From NCBI GenBank assembly GCA_903905665.1, contig CAIVHJ010000095.1:1-10484 (forward strand): DNA of 10,484 nt, written 5' to 3'. Source of the stretch: an uncultured Phycisphaerales bacterium. Lineage in GTDB: Bacteria > Planctomycetota > Phycisphaerae > UBA1845 > CAIVHJ01. Below, in pieces: positions 1 through 4,423 of this stretch; the stretch's first letter is position 1, and the number at the start of each line of letters is the position of its first letter. A program made the translations under genes and the position numbers. Below the pieces are notes generated by a model. It was not told the origin of the DNA and searched no databases. It saw nothing but the letters and a program-made list of their open reading frames with translations.

Positions 1-18
1 ATCATCCGTTTCGTCATT

Positions 19-103
19 CAACCCCGTTGGGGTTGTTTTGTGGATGGGTTCCAATTCCGCAGGCTGGCGCCTGCGGCTATTCATGTTGGTCCCCTTCGGG
101 GAC
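19..103. repeat. Cluster of three GC-rich hairpins
   Basis: Three perfect inverted repeats follow one another: CAACCCC/GGGGTTG at 19-35 (3-nt loop), CCGCAGGC/GCCTGCGG at 57-76 (4-nt loop) and GTCCCC/GGGGAC at 89-103 (TTC loop). A 12-bp direct repeat, ATTCATGTTGGT, lies at 79-90 and again at 125-136. No open frame of convincing quality covers 1-155. I recall similar hairpin strings between genes in planctomycete and verrucomicrobial genomes, so this is probably a dispersed REP-like intergenic repeat. Function is unknown. Confidence 0.5.
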
Positions 104-155
104 AATGGTAATCTCGATGGATCCATTCATGTTGGTTATTTTGGGGGACAGTAGC

Positions 156-237
156 GTAGTGCGTCATGGACCCACCCGAAATGAATGCGAATGAATTGGG
201 GCTGCTCGATCCAGGGTAGCCCCAATCTTTTTTGCGC
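156..237 (+). repeat. Two-hairpin intergenic repeat, copy 1 (terminator-like)
   Basis: First copy of the repeat that punctuates 156-2925. The first hairpin (159-175) is degenerate with one mismatch. It is followed by the conserved linker GAAATGAATGCGAATGA and by a long second hairpin, ATTGGGGCT (195-203) with AGCCCCAAT (218-226), extended inward by G-U pairs. A run of six T (228-233) follows, giving the form of a Rho-independent terminator for + strand transcription. No gene precedes this copy inside the window, so whatever unit it terminated lies to the left or has been lost. Confidence 0.8.
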
Positions 238-299
238 GGGCACGATCCTATACTGGCACGGGATGTGGTGCCTTCCTGCTCCGGCCCCCGATTTTTGTT

Positions 300-328
300 T
301 TGATTCTCTCATGGTCATATACTATAAT
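300..328 (+). promoter_or_regulatory. Sigma-70-type promoter of the first small orphan gene
   Basis: TTGATT (300-305), a 17-nt spacer and a perfect TATAAT (323-328). The expected transcript start near 335 coincides with the Shine-Dalgarno-like GGGAGG (335-340), leaving a leader of about 17 nt before the ATG at 352. Confidence 0.7.
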
Positions 329-351
329 TGGTCTGGGAGGCTTGTTCTGGA

Positions 352-588
352 ATGACTATCGAACAACTCAAGAAGAATTATCATGCTCGGCCGTTTGTAC
401 CTTTTCGTGTTTTTTTGGCAGATGGGCGCTATGTGGATGTTCGACACCCGGAGTTTCTGGCGATGTCGCCCGGGGGGCGAACGATTTTCGTCGTCGATTC
501 GGATGATACGATTGAGACCATTGATCTTCTATTGGTGACGAGTTTGAAATCGATTCGCAACGGATCACGACGCAAGAGCAATTCGTAG
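352..588 (+). CDS. Small orphan protein, RPFxPFRVY family, paralogue A (78 aa)
   Basis: No function is recognised. The 78-residue product shares its layout with the proteins at 824-1057 and 1899-2156: an N-terminal helix (TIEQLKKNYHARPF), then PFRVFLADGRYVDVRHPEF, then a hydrophobic strand-like stretch (RTIFVVDSDD) and a conserved ending (IETIDLLLVTSLKSI). It has no signal peptide, membrane segment or metal-binding cysteine cluster. I recall abundant, mostly unannotated proteins of this kind in planctomycete genomes. The ATG at 352 was chosen over an in-frame TTG at 328 because the TTG lies inside the -10 box and GGGAGG (335-340) sits 11 nt before the ATG. The TAG stop lies in GTAGTTTTG, the first bases of the following repeat, so gene and repeat share a border. 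It is transcribed alone, between two repeat terminators. Confidence 0.75.
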   Translation: MTIEQLKKNYHARPFVPFRVFLADGRYVDVRHPEFLAMSPGGRTIFVVDSDDTIETIDLLLVTSLKSIRNGSRRKSNS

Positions 589-675
589 TTTTGTCGGGTG
601 GGGGCTTGCCCACTTGAAATGAATGCGAATGAATTGGGGTTGCTCTATCAAGGGCAGCCCCAATCTTTTTTTGCG
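585..675 (+). repeat. Two-hairpin intergenic repeat, copy 2 (terminator-like)
   Basis: Begins GTAGTTTTGTCGGGTGG, overlapping the stop codon of the preceding gene. The first hairpin is GTGGG...CCCAC near 599-613. After the conserved linker comes ATTGGGGTTGC (633-643) with GCAGCCCCAAT (654-664). The T at 640 replaces the usual C but still pairs with G657 as G-U, so the stem survives. A run of seven T (666-672) makes this a strong terminator candidate. Confidence 0.85.
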
Positions 676-695
676 CGTGGTGCGCCATCCCGTAC

Positions 696-715
696 GGTCA
701 CGGCATGCCGTGACC
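696..715. repeat. Perfect 20-bp palindrome
   Basis: GGTCACGGCATGCCGTGACC is perfectly self-complementary with no loop, so it suits binding by a dimeric protein better than an RNA hairpin. It lies about 25 bp after the T-run of repeat copy 2 and about 75 bp before the next promoter. The same area after copies 5 and 6 has related but imperfect sequence (around 2265-2310 and 2930-2970), so the repeat family may once have extended through it. Confidence 0.6.
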
Positions 716-788
716 TTGCCCCGGTTCTGAATTGTTTATTGTTGGTTCGCGTCGGGGATGAGGATGGAGTTTCCGAGGCGTTTGTGAA

Positions 789-817
789 TTGATTTTGATC
801 CTTCTGCATCGTATAAT
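789..817 (+). promoter_or_regulatory. Promoter of orphan gene B, predicted leaderless
   Basis: TTGATT (789-794), a 17-nt spacer and a perfect TATAAT (812-817). The ATG at 824 begins only six bases after the -10 box, where transcription itself would start, and no Shine-Dalgarno fits between. A leaderless mRNA is therefore expected. Confidence 0.7.
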
Positions 818-823
818 ACAGGT

Positions 824-1057
824 ATGGTTGCTAATGAATTATTGGAATTGCAGCGGCAGCGGCCGTTTCAATCACTGCGGGTTTATATTTCCGATGGTGA
901 GGTGTATGAGGTGCGTCATCCAGAGATGATGCTGGTAACGCGAACCAAAGTGATGATCGCTTTGCCCAATGGTGGGGAAGTGCCTGAACGTATAGCGTAT
1001 TGCGATCCGGTCCACATTACTCGCGTGTTACCTTTTGACGAACGCAAAGTCGGTTAG
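824..1057 (+). CDS. Small orphan protein, RPFxPFRVY family, paralogue B (77 aa)
   Basis: Unknown function. It is clearly related to the product of 1899-2156: both begin MVA-E--LEL, share RPFQSLRVYISDGEVYEVRHPEM or its equivalent, and carry a near-identical C-terminal block YCDPVHITR. The C-terminal block is closer to that paralogue than to the one at 352-588, so B and C form a subgroup. The first half suggests a short helix then paired beta strands. No transmembrane segment or catalytic signature is visible. The start is fixed by the promoter: the ATG is six bases after TATAAT and has no room for a ribosome-binding site. The gene stands alone between repeat copies 2 and 3. It could be a small regulator, an antitoxin-like protein or a phage-defence accessory, but none of these can be shown from the sequence. 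Confidence 0.75.
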   Translation: MVANELLELQRQRPFQSLRVYISDGEVYEVRHPEMMLVTRTKVMIALPNGGEVPERIAYCDPVHITRVLPFDERKVG

Positions 1058-1070
1058 TTTTGTAGTTTTG
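1055..1070 (+). repeat. 8-bp tandem duplication at a gene/repeat junction
   Basis: TAGTTTTG occurs twice head to tail. The first copy includes the stop codon of the preceding gene and the second is the normal first bases of repeat copy 3. It could come from replication slippage or mark the edge where the repeat was joined to the gene. Confidence 0.6.
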
Positions 1071-1150
1071 TCGGGTGGGCACTGCCCACTTGAAATGAAT
1101 GCGAATGAATTGGGGCTGCTCTATCAAGGGCAGCCCCAATCTTTTTTGCG
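1062..1150 (+). repeat. Two-hairpin intergenic repeat, copy 3 (best-formed copy)
   Basis: Both hairpins are perfect here: GTGGGCA (1075-1081) with TGCCCAC (1083-1089), then the linker GAAATGAATGCGAATGA, then ATTGGGGCTGC (1109-1119) with GCAGCCCCAAT (1130-1140) around a 10-nt loop. Six T (1142-1147) follow. It lies between orphan gene B and the DUF4258/YgiT operon and should terminate transcription of the former. Confidence 0.85.
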
Positions 1151-1153
1151 AGC

Positions 1154-1181
1154 ATACCATTTTGTACCGGCATGGTATAAT
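1154..1181 (+). promoter_or_regulatory. TA-operon -10 box inside a 25-bp dyad (operator candidate)
   Basis: A perfect TATAAT lies at 1176-1181, with no good -35 at the usual distance. An inverted repeat ATACCAT (1154-1160) / ATGGTAT (1172-1178) overlaps it. Toxin-antitoxin operons are commonly repressed by their antitoxin binding such dyads, so this is a good candidate autoregulatory operator. GGGAGG (1189-1194) serves the ATG at 1206. Confidence 0.6.
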
Positions 1182-1205
1182 GATGGTTGGGAGGACAATT
1201 GATTC

Positions 1206-1544
1206 ATGACCGAGACCAGAATTCCGGGCAATCCATTGGAATTCATCTGTCGGTGCGTGAAGCAAAGGCGTGTCTTGTGGACCTATCACGTCCACATGCG
1301 ATTGAGAAACCGATCCATCTCCCGAGCGGAGATTTTCGAGTCGGTGGGTACTTATGAAATCATCGAGTCTTATCCAGACGATAAGTATCTGCCGAGTTAT
1401 CTGGTGTGGTCCAGGCATCATGACGAGGTGATGCATATTTTGTTTGCTACGGATGTGAACAGTGATCATGTGCGGATCGTGACTGTTTATCACCCTACTC
1501 CGAGCGAATGGAGTGACGATTATAAGAGAAGGAGAAAGTCATGA
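1206..1544 (+). CDS. DUF4258 domain protein, probable toxin of a type II TA pair
   Basis: The 112-aa product matches the DUF4258 pattern as I recall it. Residues about 26-50 (TYHVHMRLRNRSISRAEIFE) contain the family's His-x(3)-R helix. They are followed by ESYPDDKYLPSYLV, then the strand pair HILFATD and VRIVTVYHP, and the typical basic tail EW---YKRRRKS. The fold is expected to be RelE/MqsR-like, and the likely activity is mRNA cleavage or another translation block in the cytoplasm. That activity is inferred from family and context, not seen. The ATG at 1206 is preceded by GGGAGG (1189-1194), and an upstream dyad overlaps the -10 box. The stop codon overlaps the next ATG (ATGA, 1541-1544), so the pair is translationally coupled in toxin-first order, as in MqsRA-like systems. 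No residue is obviously missing. Confidence 0.82.
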   Translation: MTETRIPGNPLEFICRCVKQRRVLWTYHVHMRLRNRSISRAEIFESVGTYEIIESYPDDKYLPSYLVWSRHHDEVMHILFATDVNSDHVRIVTVYHPTPSEWSDDYKRRRKS

Positions 1545-1762
1545 AATGCCATGTGTGCGGTGAGGGGATGTCTTCGCTGTTGAGCGATTTGCCCTTCAAG
1601 GTCGATCTCCATTCAATTGTGATTCTGAAGGATTTGCCGGTATGGCAATGTAGCAATTGTCGTGAGTATTTGATTGAAGATTCAATCATGGTCAAAGTGG
1701 AGCAACTGTTGAGCGCCGCGGATATTTCAGTCGAACTTGAGATCGTCAAATTTGCGGCGTAA
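1541..1762 (+). CDS. YgiT-type zinc-finger protein, probable antitoxin
   Basis: A 73-aa protein with the two CxxC pairs of YgiT/MqsA N-terminal zinc fingers: C3-x2-C6 (KCHVCG) and C37-x2-C40 (WQCSNC). The middle region (ILKDLPVWQC) is typical, and the tail (REYLIEDSIMVKVEQLL) resembles the linker after the finger. There is no helix-turn-helix domain, which full-length MqsA (about 130 aa) has, so this is the short YgiT-only form often found beside DUF4258 proteins. It should bind one zinc and neutralise the upstream toxin. Without an HTH, the protein or other factor that binds the 1154-1178 dyad is uncertain. Translation is coupled to the toxin by the ATGA overlap and helped by AAGGAG (1529-1534), 6 nt before the start. 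Confidence 0.85.
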   Translation: MKCHVCGEGMSSLLSDLPFKVDLHSIVILKDLPVWQCSNCREYLIEDSIMVKVEQLLSAADISVELEIVKFAA

Positions 1763-1767
1763 TGAAG

Positions 1768-1850
1768 TAGGGTGGGTCATGGGATCCACCGAAATGAATG
1801 CGAAGGAATTGGGGCTGCTCTATCAAGGGTGGCCCCAATCTTTTTTGCGC
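1768..1850 (+). repeat. Two-hairpin intergenic repeat, copy 4 (terminator-like)
   Basis: The first hairpin is decayed (GGTGG 1771-1775 with CCACC 1786-1790). After the linker, ATTGGGGC (1808-1815) pairs with GCCCCAAT (1832-1839). The next inward positions differ from the other copies (GGGTGG instead of GGGCAG) yet still pair through G-U. T-run 1841-1846. It closes the DUF4258/YgiT operon. Confidence 0.83.
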
Positions 1851-1863
1851 GATTGTTTTTGCG

Positions 1864-1892
1864 TTGGTTTTTTGTTGTGTGTATGATATATT
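1864..1892 (+). promoter_or_regulatory. Promoter of orphan gene C, predicted leaderless
   Basis: TTGGTT (1864-1869), a 17-nt spacer and TATATT (1887-1892). The ATG at 1899 follows six bases after the -10, exactly the spacing seen at 812-824, and no Shine-Dalgarno is present. Confidence 0.62.
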
Positions 1893-1898
1893 ATTTAT

Positions 1899-2156
1899 AT
1901 GGTAGCGGAACAAATTTTAGAACTGATTCGTCGTGAACCGTTCGAACCGTTTCGCGTCTATGTGTCTGATGGTGCATCTTATGATGTGATGCATCCGGAG
2001 TTGATGGCGGTCTCGAAGCGCATCGTTGTGATTATCTATTATCCAAATGGGTATAGGAATGGAGACTCCGAAAGATGGGTGTACTGTGATCCGGTTCATA
2101 TTACTCGCATAGAGCCTGTTCCAAAATCAAAGCGGTCTGATCATCGAAAGAAATAA
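1899..2156 (+). CDS. Small orphan protein, RPFxPFRVY family, paralogue C (85 aa)
   Basis: Unknown function; third member of the family in this window. It opens MVAEQILELIRREPFEPFRVYVSDGASYDVMHPELM, followed by a hydrophobic strand (RIVVIIYYPNG), a polar insertion (YRNGDSE) absent from paralogue B, and the conserved RWVYCDPVHITRIEP. The tail is basic and polar (KSKRSDHRKK). The core alternates hydrophobic and polar residues as beta strands do, which suggests a small beta-rich domain. The ATG is placed by the -10 box six bases upstream, so the message should be leaderless. It sits alone between the DUF4258/YgiT and DUF4160/DUF2442 operons. Its setting among toxin-antitoxin units makes an accessory or selfish role possible, but no partner gene accompanies it. 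Confidence 0.75.
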   Translation: MVAEQILELIRREPFEPFRVYVSDGASYDVMHPELMAVSKRIVVIIYYPNGYRNGDSERWVYCDPVHITRIEPVPKSKRSDHRKK

Positions 2157-2161
2157 TCAAT

Positions 2162-2183
2162 GTAGTGAGGTAGTAGTGAGGTA
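2162..2183 (+). repeat. 11-bp tandem duplication at a gene/repeat junction
   Basis: GTAGTGAGGTA occurs twice in tandem (2162-2172, 2173-2183), between the stop of orphan gene C and the first hairpin of repeat copy 5. A comparable 8-bp tandem lies at the same place before copy 3 (1055-1070). Confidence 0.6.
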
Positions 2184-2260
2184 GGGTGGGTCATGGACCC
2201 ACCGAAATGGATGCGACTGAATTGGGGCTGCTCTATCAAGGGCGGCCCCAATTTTTTGCG
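2181..2260 (+). repeat. Two-hairpin intergenic repeat, copy 5 (terminator-like)
   Basis: The first hairpin is perfect: GGTGGGTC (2185-2192), ATG loop, GACCCACC (2196-2203). The linker varies slightly (GAAATGGATGCGACTGA). The second hairpin is ATTGGGGCTGC (2221-2231) with GCGGCCCCAAT (2242-2252), one position G-U instead of A-U. T-run 2252-2257. Confidence 0.85.
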
Positions 2261-2330
2261 TGTGGCGTGCAATCCCGTACGTGCACGATCCCGAGGCGTC
2301 GGGATGCCCCTCGCCAGCCCTGATTTGCTT

Positions 2331-2369
2331 TGATTGAAAACAATCATGTGACCGTTATATAATGATTAT
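2331..2369 (+). promoter_or_regulatory. Promoter and two dyads before the DUF4160/DUF2442 operon
   Basis: TTGAAA (2334-2339), an 18-nt spacer and TATAAT (2358-2363). A perfect dyad TGATTG-AAAA-CAATCA (2331-2346) covers the -35, and a second, ATAAT-G-ATTAT (2359-2369), covers the -10. The ATG at 2378 is 14 nt past the -10 with no Shine-Dalgarno, so the leader is very short. Two dyads on the promoter suggest autoregulation. Confidence 0.6.
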
Positions 2370-2377
2370 GAGTTAAT

Positions 2378-2611
2378 ATGCCGACGATTTTGCGAATCAA
2401 GGGTTATCGTTTTTTCTTTTTCAGCCTGGACCGGGGCGAACCGATTCACGTTCATGTTGAAAAGGATGATCGGTATGCCAAATTTTGGCTGGATCCTTTG
2501 GCTTTGGCGAGATCCCGAGGATTCAGGCAACATGAAATTCGAGGAATACGGAAGCTGATCGAACGACACCAAGCTTTAATTGAGGAGAAATGGAATGAGC
2601 ACTTTGACTAA
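2378..2611 (+). CDS. DUF4160 domain protein, probable toxin-side partner
   Basis: The 77-aa product carries the DUF4160 pattern: PTILRIKGYRFFFFSLDRGEPIHVHV at the N-terminus, with the hallmark EPIHVHVE (residues about 21-28), then AKFWLDPLALARSRGF and the C-terminal helix LIERHQALIEEKWNEHFD. The family is small, cytoplasmic and of unproven biochemistry. It is regularly found next to DUF2442 genes and has been predicted as a toxin-antitoxin partner, which is the case here. The ATG at 2378 begins right at the PTI motif where family members usually start. The gene overlaps the next start by 17 nt and contains that gene's ribosome-binding site. The mRNA leader is predicted to be only about 8 nt. 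Confidence 0.85.
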   Translation: MPTILRIKGYRFFFFSLDRGEPIHVHVEKDDRYAKFWLDPLALARSRGFRQHEIRGIRKLIERHQALIEEKWNEHFD

Positions 2612-2840
2612 GCCGAAGGTGGAGTCGCTGGCAACCGATGTGTCGTTCGGGAAAGATTCGCTTCACGTGGTGTTGACAGATGGACGGGAGCTTTCCGTTC
2701 CGCTGGAGTGGTTTCCACGTTTACTCCAGGCCAGTGCCCGCCAGAGGAAAAAATGGCGTTTGATCGGTGGAGGCGTTGGTATTCATTGGCCAGAGATTGA
2801 TGAAGACATTTCGGTGGAGAGTCTTTTGGGGATTTCGTAG
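2595..2840 (+). CDS. DUF2442 domain protein, probable antitoxin-side partner
   Basis: An 81-aa protein with the DUF2442 layout: VSFGKDSLHVVLTDGRELSVPLEWFPRLLQAS, then the helix ARQRKKWRLIGGGVGIHWPEIDEDISVESLLG. The motif GVGIHWPEIDEDIS near residues 61-74 is characteristic. DUF2442 proteins are related to the NE0471 N-terminal-like fold and are often coupled to DUF4160, sometimes fused to an HTH; no HTH is present in this one. The ATG at 2595 was chosen over an upstream in-frame start at 2580 because GAGGAG (2582-2587) lies 7 nt before it and the protein then starts at the usual place. Translation is coupled to the DUF4160 gene by the 17-nt overlap. The stop codon runs into repeat copy 6 (GTAGTTTTG). 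Confidence 0.85.
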   Translation: MSTLTKPKVESLATDVSFGKDSLHVVLTDGRELSVPLEWFPRLLQASARQRKKWRLIGGGVGIHWPEIDEDISVESLLGIS

Positions 2841-2925
2841 TTTTGTCAGGTGGGTACAGCCCACCGAAAATGGATGCGAATGAATTGGGGCTGCTCTATC
2901 AGGGGCGGCCCCGATCTTTTTCTGC
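2837..2925 (+). repeat. Two-hairpin intergenic repeat, copy 6 (last copy)
   Basis: Begins GTAGTTTTGTCAGGTGGG at the stop codon of the DUF2442 gene. First hairpin GGTGGG (2849-2854) with CCCACC (2860-2865). Second hairpin ATTGGGGCTGC (2884-2894) with GCGGCCCCGAT (2905-2915), which keeps pairing through two G-U pairs. The T-run is five bases (2917-2921), shorter than in the other copies. No further copy is seen to the right. Confidence 0.82.
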
Positions 2926-3307
2926 CGCGCGGTGCGCAATTCTGTACGGGTACGACATGCTGTGACCCTGCGTCGGTACCGAATGTTGTTATTGACTACT
3001 CAATGGTCCATCACATGGATGGAAAACCGGATGAATGCCTCGCCGTGAATCACGAGTAGTCGCGGTGCCATGCTTTTTGTGGTTGCCCTAGCCCATTTGT
3101 GCTATTATGGCATTCCTATCCATGGGCTGTCTCTCAATAGAAAAGTAATAACATTCAGGAGACAGCGGTTGTAATGTGTCGCCTCACGCTCCGCCGACAT
3201 CGAGGGCGACTACCGTTCATGAGATTACAAGGCCCTGATGAATAAGTTAGGGTCGAGCACTGATGTTCGAGTATCTCACTGGCGATCCGATGAAATGAGT
3301 GATTGAG
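2926..3307 (+). promoter_or_regulatory. Intergenic region upstream of the FAD oxidoreductase gene
   Basis: No convincing gene. TATTAT (3103-3108) with TTGTGG (3077-3082, spacer 20) or TTGCCC (3083-3088, spacer 14) is only a weak promoter. An inverted repeat CTGTCTC (3127-3133) / GAGACAG (3159-3165) with a 25-nt loop lies in the expected leader. AGGAG (3157-3161) stands 12 nt before an ATG (3174) that opens a 23-codon frame ending at 3245. This could be a leader peptide, but I see no attenuation structure and do not call it a gene. Confidence 0.35.
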
Positions 3308-4423
3308 ATGGAGCAATCACAGGAAGTACACGACGTGTTGGTGATGGGGGGTGGAGTGGCGGGTGCCTTGGCCGCTCGTTTGCTGGTGCAGAGCGGCCGT
3401 GACATTCTGTTGTGCGCCGAAAATGAGCATCAATCGAACGAATCTCCGTGGGCGTGGATAGGTCCTCTGTCCATCGACTTACTTCGGCAGGTGGGAGTCC
3501 AACTGTCGGACATCGGAGCCCGACGGATAGATCGGTTTCGTTTTTTCACGTCGGATTTGAACCGTCAAACTTCTGCCGAACTTTCATCAGATTTATATCT
3601 GATGGAGGTGTCGCGATTGGCTCGGGCACTGGAAGCCTTGTTGTGCCTTGATGAGTTGGGTCACTACCGCAAAACTACGGTGGCGCACCTGTCCCCCAAG
3701 GAAGAACATGTCTGTTGTCAGTTTCAGGATTCTACCACCTGCCGAGGGCGCCTGATGTTGGTGGGTTCGTCGGCGGGGCGTCTGGAGCTGGAAAAATCGG
3801 GGTTGATATCACGGCCCATTTCAAGGGCCGGGTTGTGGCAGGTGGAATTCTGGGGTTCGATTCCGTCGAATGATCCGGTGACGCAGATGGATCTCATCAT
3901 GGGTTTGGATGAGGGACAGGGATACGGGTATCGGGTGGAATCGAACGGATTGCTGGGGTTGGGGGTCTGCGCCCGTACGTCCCGTCGGGTGCATGAGGAA
4001 ATCATGGGATTGAGTGAACGATTGGTTCGCCAGAATATGGTCCCTGAACGATGGCGGGAGTGTATCGAGTTTCTTGAGCCGGTTTGGCGGCCGGCGGGTC
4101 TTTCGCTGGATATGGAAAGTCATGTCGTTAAACGAGCGCTGCTGTTCGGTGAGGCAGGTGGATTCGTGACGACTTTTTCGAACGACTGGGTATATCCTTT
4201 TTTGAAGTCTGCCCAGATGGCTGCCGGTGTAGCTGATGAGGTCATGGAGATGTCCAATTTTCAGGACAAGATTCGGGAGTACGATAGTTTGTGGCGGTTG
4301 GCGTTGGTGGAATACCTTCGTGCTCCGAACACGGATCTTCAATCGTTAACGCCTCTGGTTTTTGTCAACCAGCAGGTGGCCAACAAGATGCTTTCGGCGA
4401 TGCTTTTGGGGAAGAATTTTTGA
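3308..4423 (+). CDS. FAD-dependent oxidoreductase, halogenase/geranylgeranyl-reductase-like
   Basis: A 371-aa flavoprotein of the p-hydroxybenzoate-hydroxylase fold superfamily. The N-terminal Rossmann motif is clear (DVLVMGGGVAGALAARLL, residues 9-26; GxGxxG at G14, G16, G19), with an acidic residue at the end of the second strand (E38). The second FAD motif, normally GD-A-G, appears as ALLFGEAGGFVTTFSN (GEAGG at 281-285), with Glu replacing the usual Asp. PWAWIGPLS follows soon after the Rossmann region. The length fits geranylgeranyl reductase/lycopene-cyclase-like proteins better than tryptophan halogenases (about 500 aa), and the halogenase WxWxIP motif is not in its usual place. Substrate unknown. 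The ATG at 3308 is preferred over a GTG at 3299; neither has a strong ribosome-binding site. It appears monocistronic, and no carotenoid or halometabolite gene adjoins it. Confidence 0.75.
   Translation: MEQSQEVHDVLVMGGGVAGALAARLLVQSGRDILLCAENEHQSNESPWAWIGPLSIDLLRQVGVQLSDIGARRIDRFRFFTSDLNRQTSAELSSDLYLMEVSRLARALEALLCLDELGHYRKTTVAHLSPKEEHVCCQFQDSTTCRGRLMLVGSSAGRLELEKSGLISRPISRAGLWQVEFWGSIPSNDPVTQMDLIMGLDEGQGYGYRVESNGLLGLGVCARTSRRVHEEIMGLSERLVRQNMVPERWRECIEFLEPVWRPAGLSLDMESHVVKRALLFGEAGGFVTTFSNDWVYPFLKSAQMAAGVADEVMEMSNFQDKIREYDSLWRLALVEYLRAPNTDLQSLTPLVFVNQQVANKMLSAMLLGKNF

Noticed and set aside
156..2925. Integron attC sites or a CRISPR array
   Set aside because: No RYYYAAC/GTTRRRY pair of core sites was found at the repeat edges. 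The spacers are whole genes of unequal length (about 30-650 bp), the repeat is too long for CRISPR, and no cas or integrase gene is present.
136..2939. Several small - strand frames containing IEQPQFIRIHF or KKIGAA-DRA-PIHSH
   Set aside because: They are translations of the two-hairpin repeat read backwards. They recur because the DNA repeat recurs and have no starts or ribosome-binding sites of their own.
3174..3245. 23-codon frame after AGGAG upstream of the FAD gene
   Set aside because: The ribosome-binding site is 12 nt away, the composition is arginine-rich without any motif, and no attenuator structure follows. Mentioned only within the intergenic entry.
3821..4342. 173-codon - strand frame opposite the FAD oxidoreductase
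   Set aside because: It is rich in R, H, P and Q and antisense to a gene with clear FAD motifs, so it is a complement artefact.
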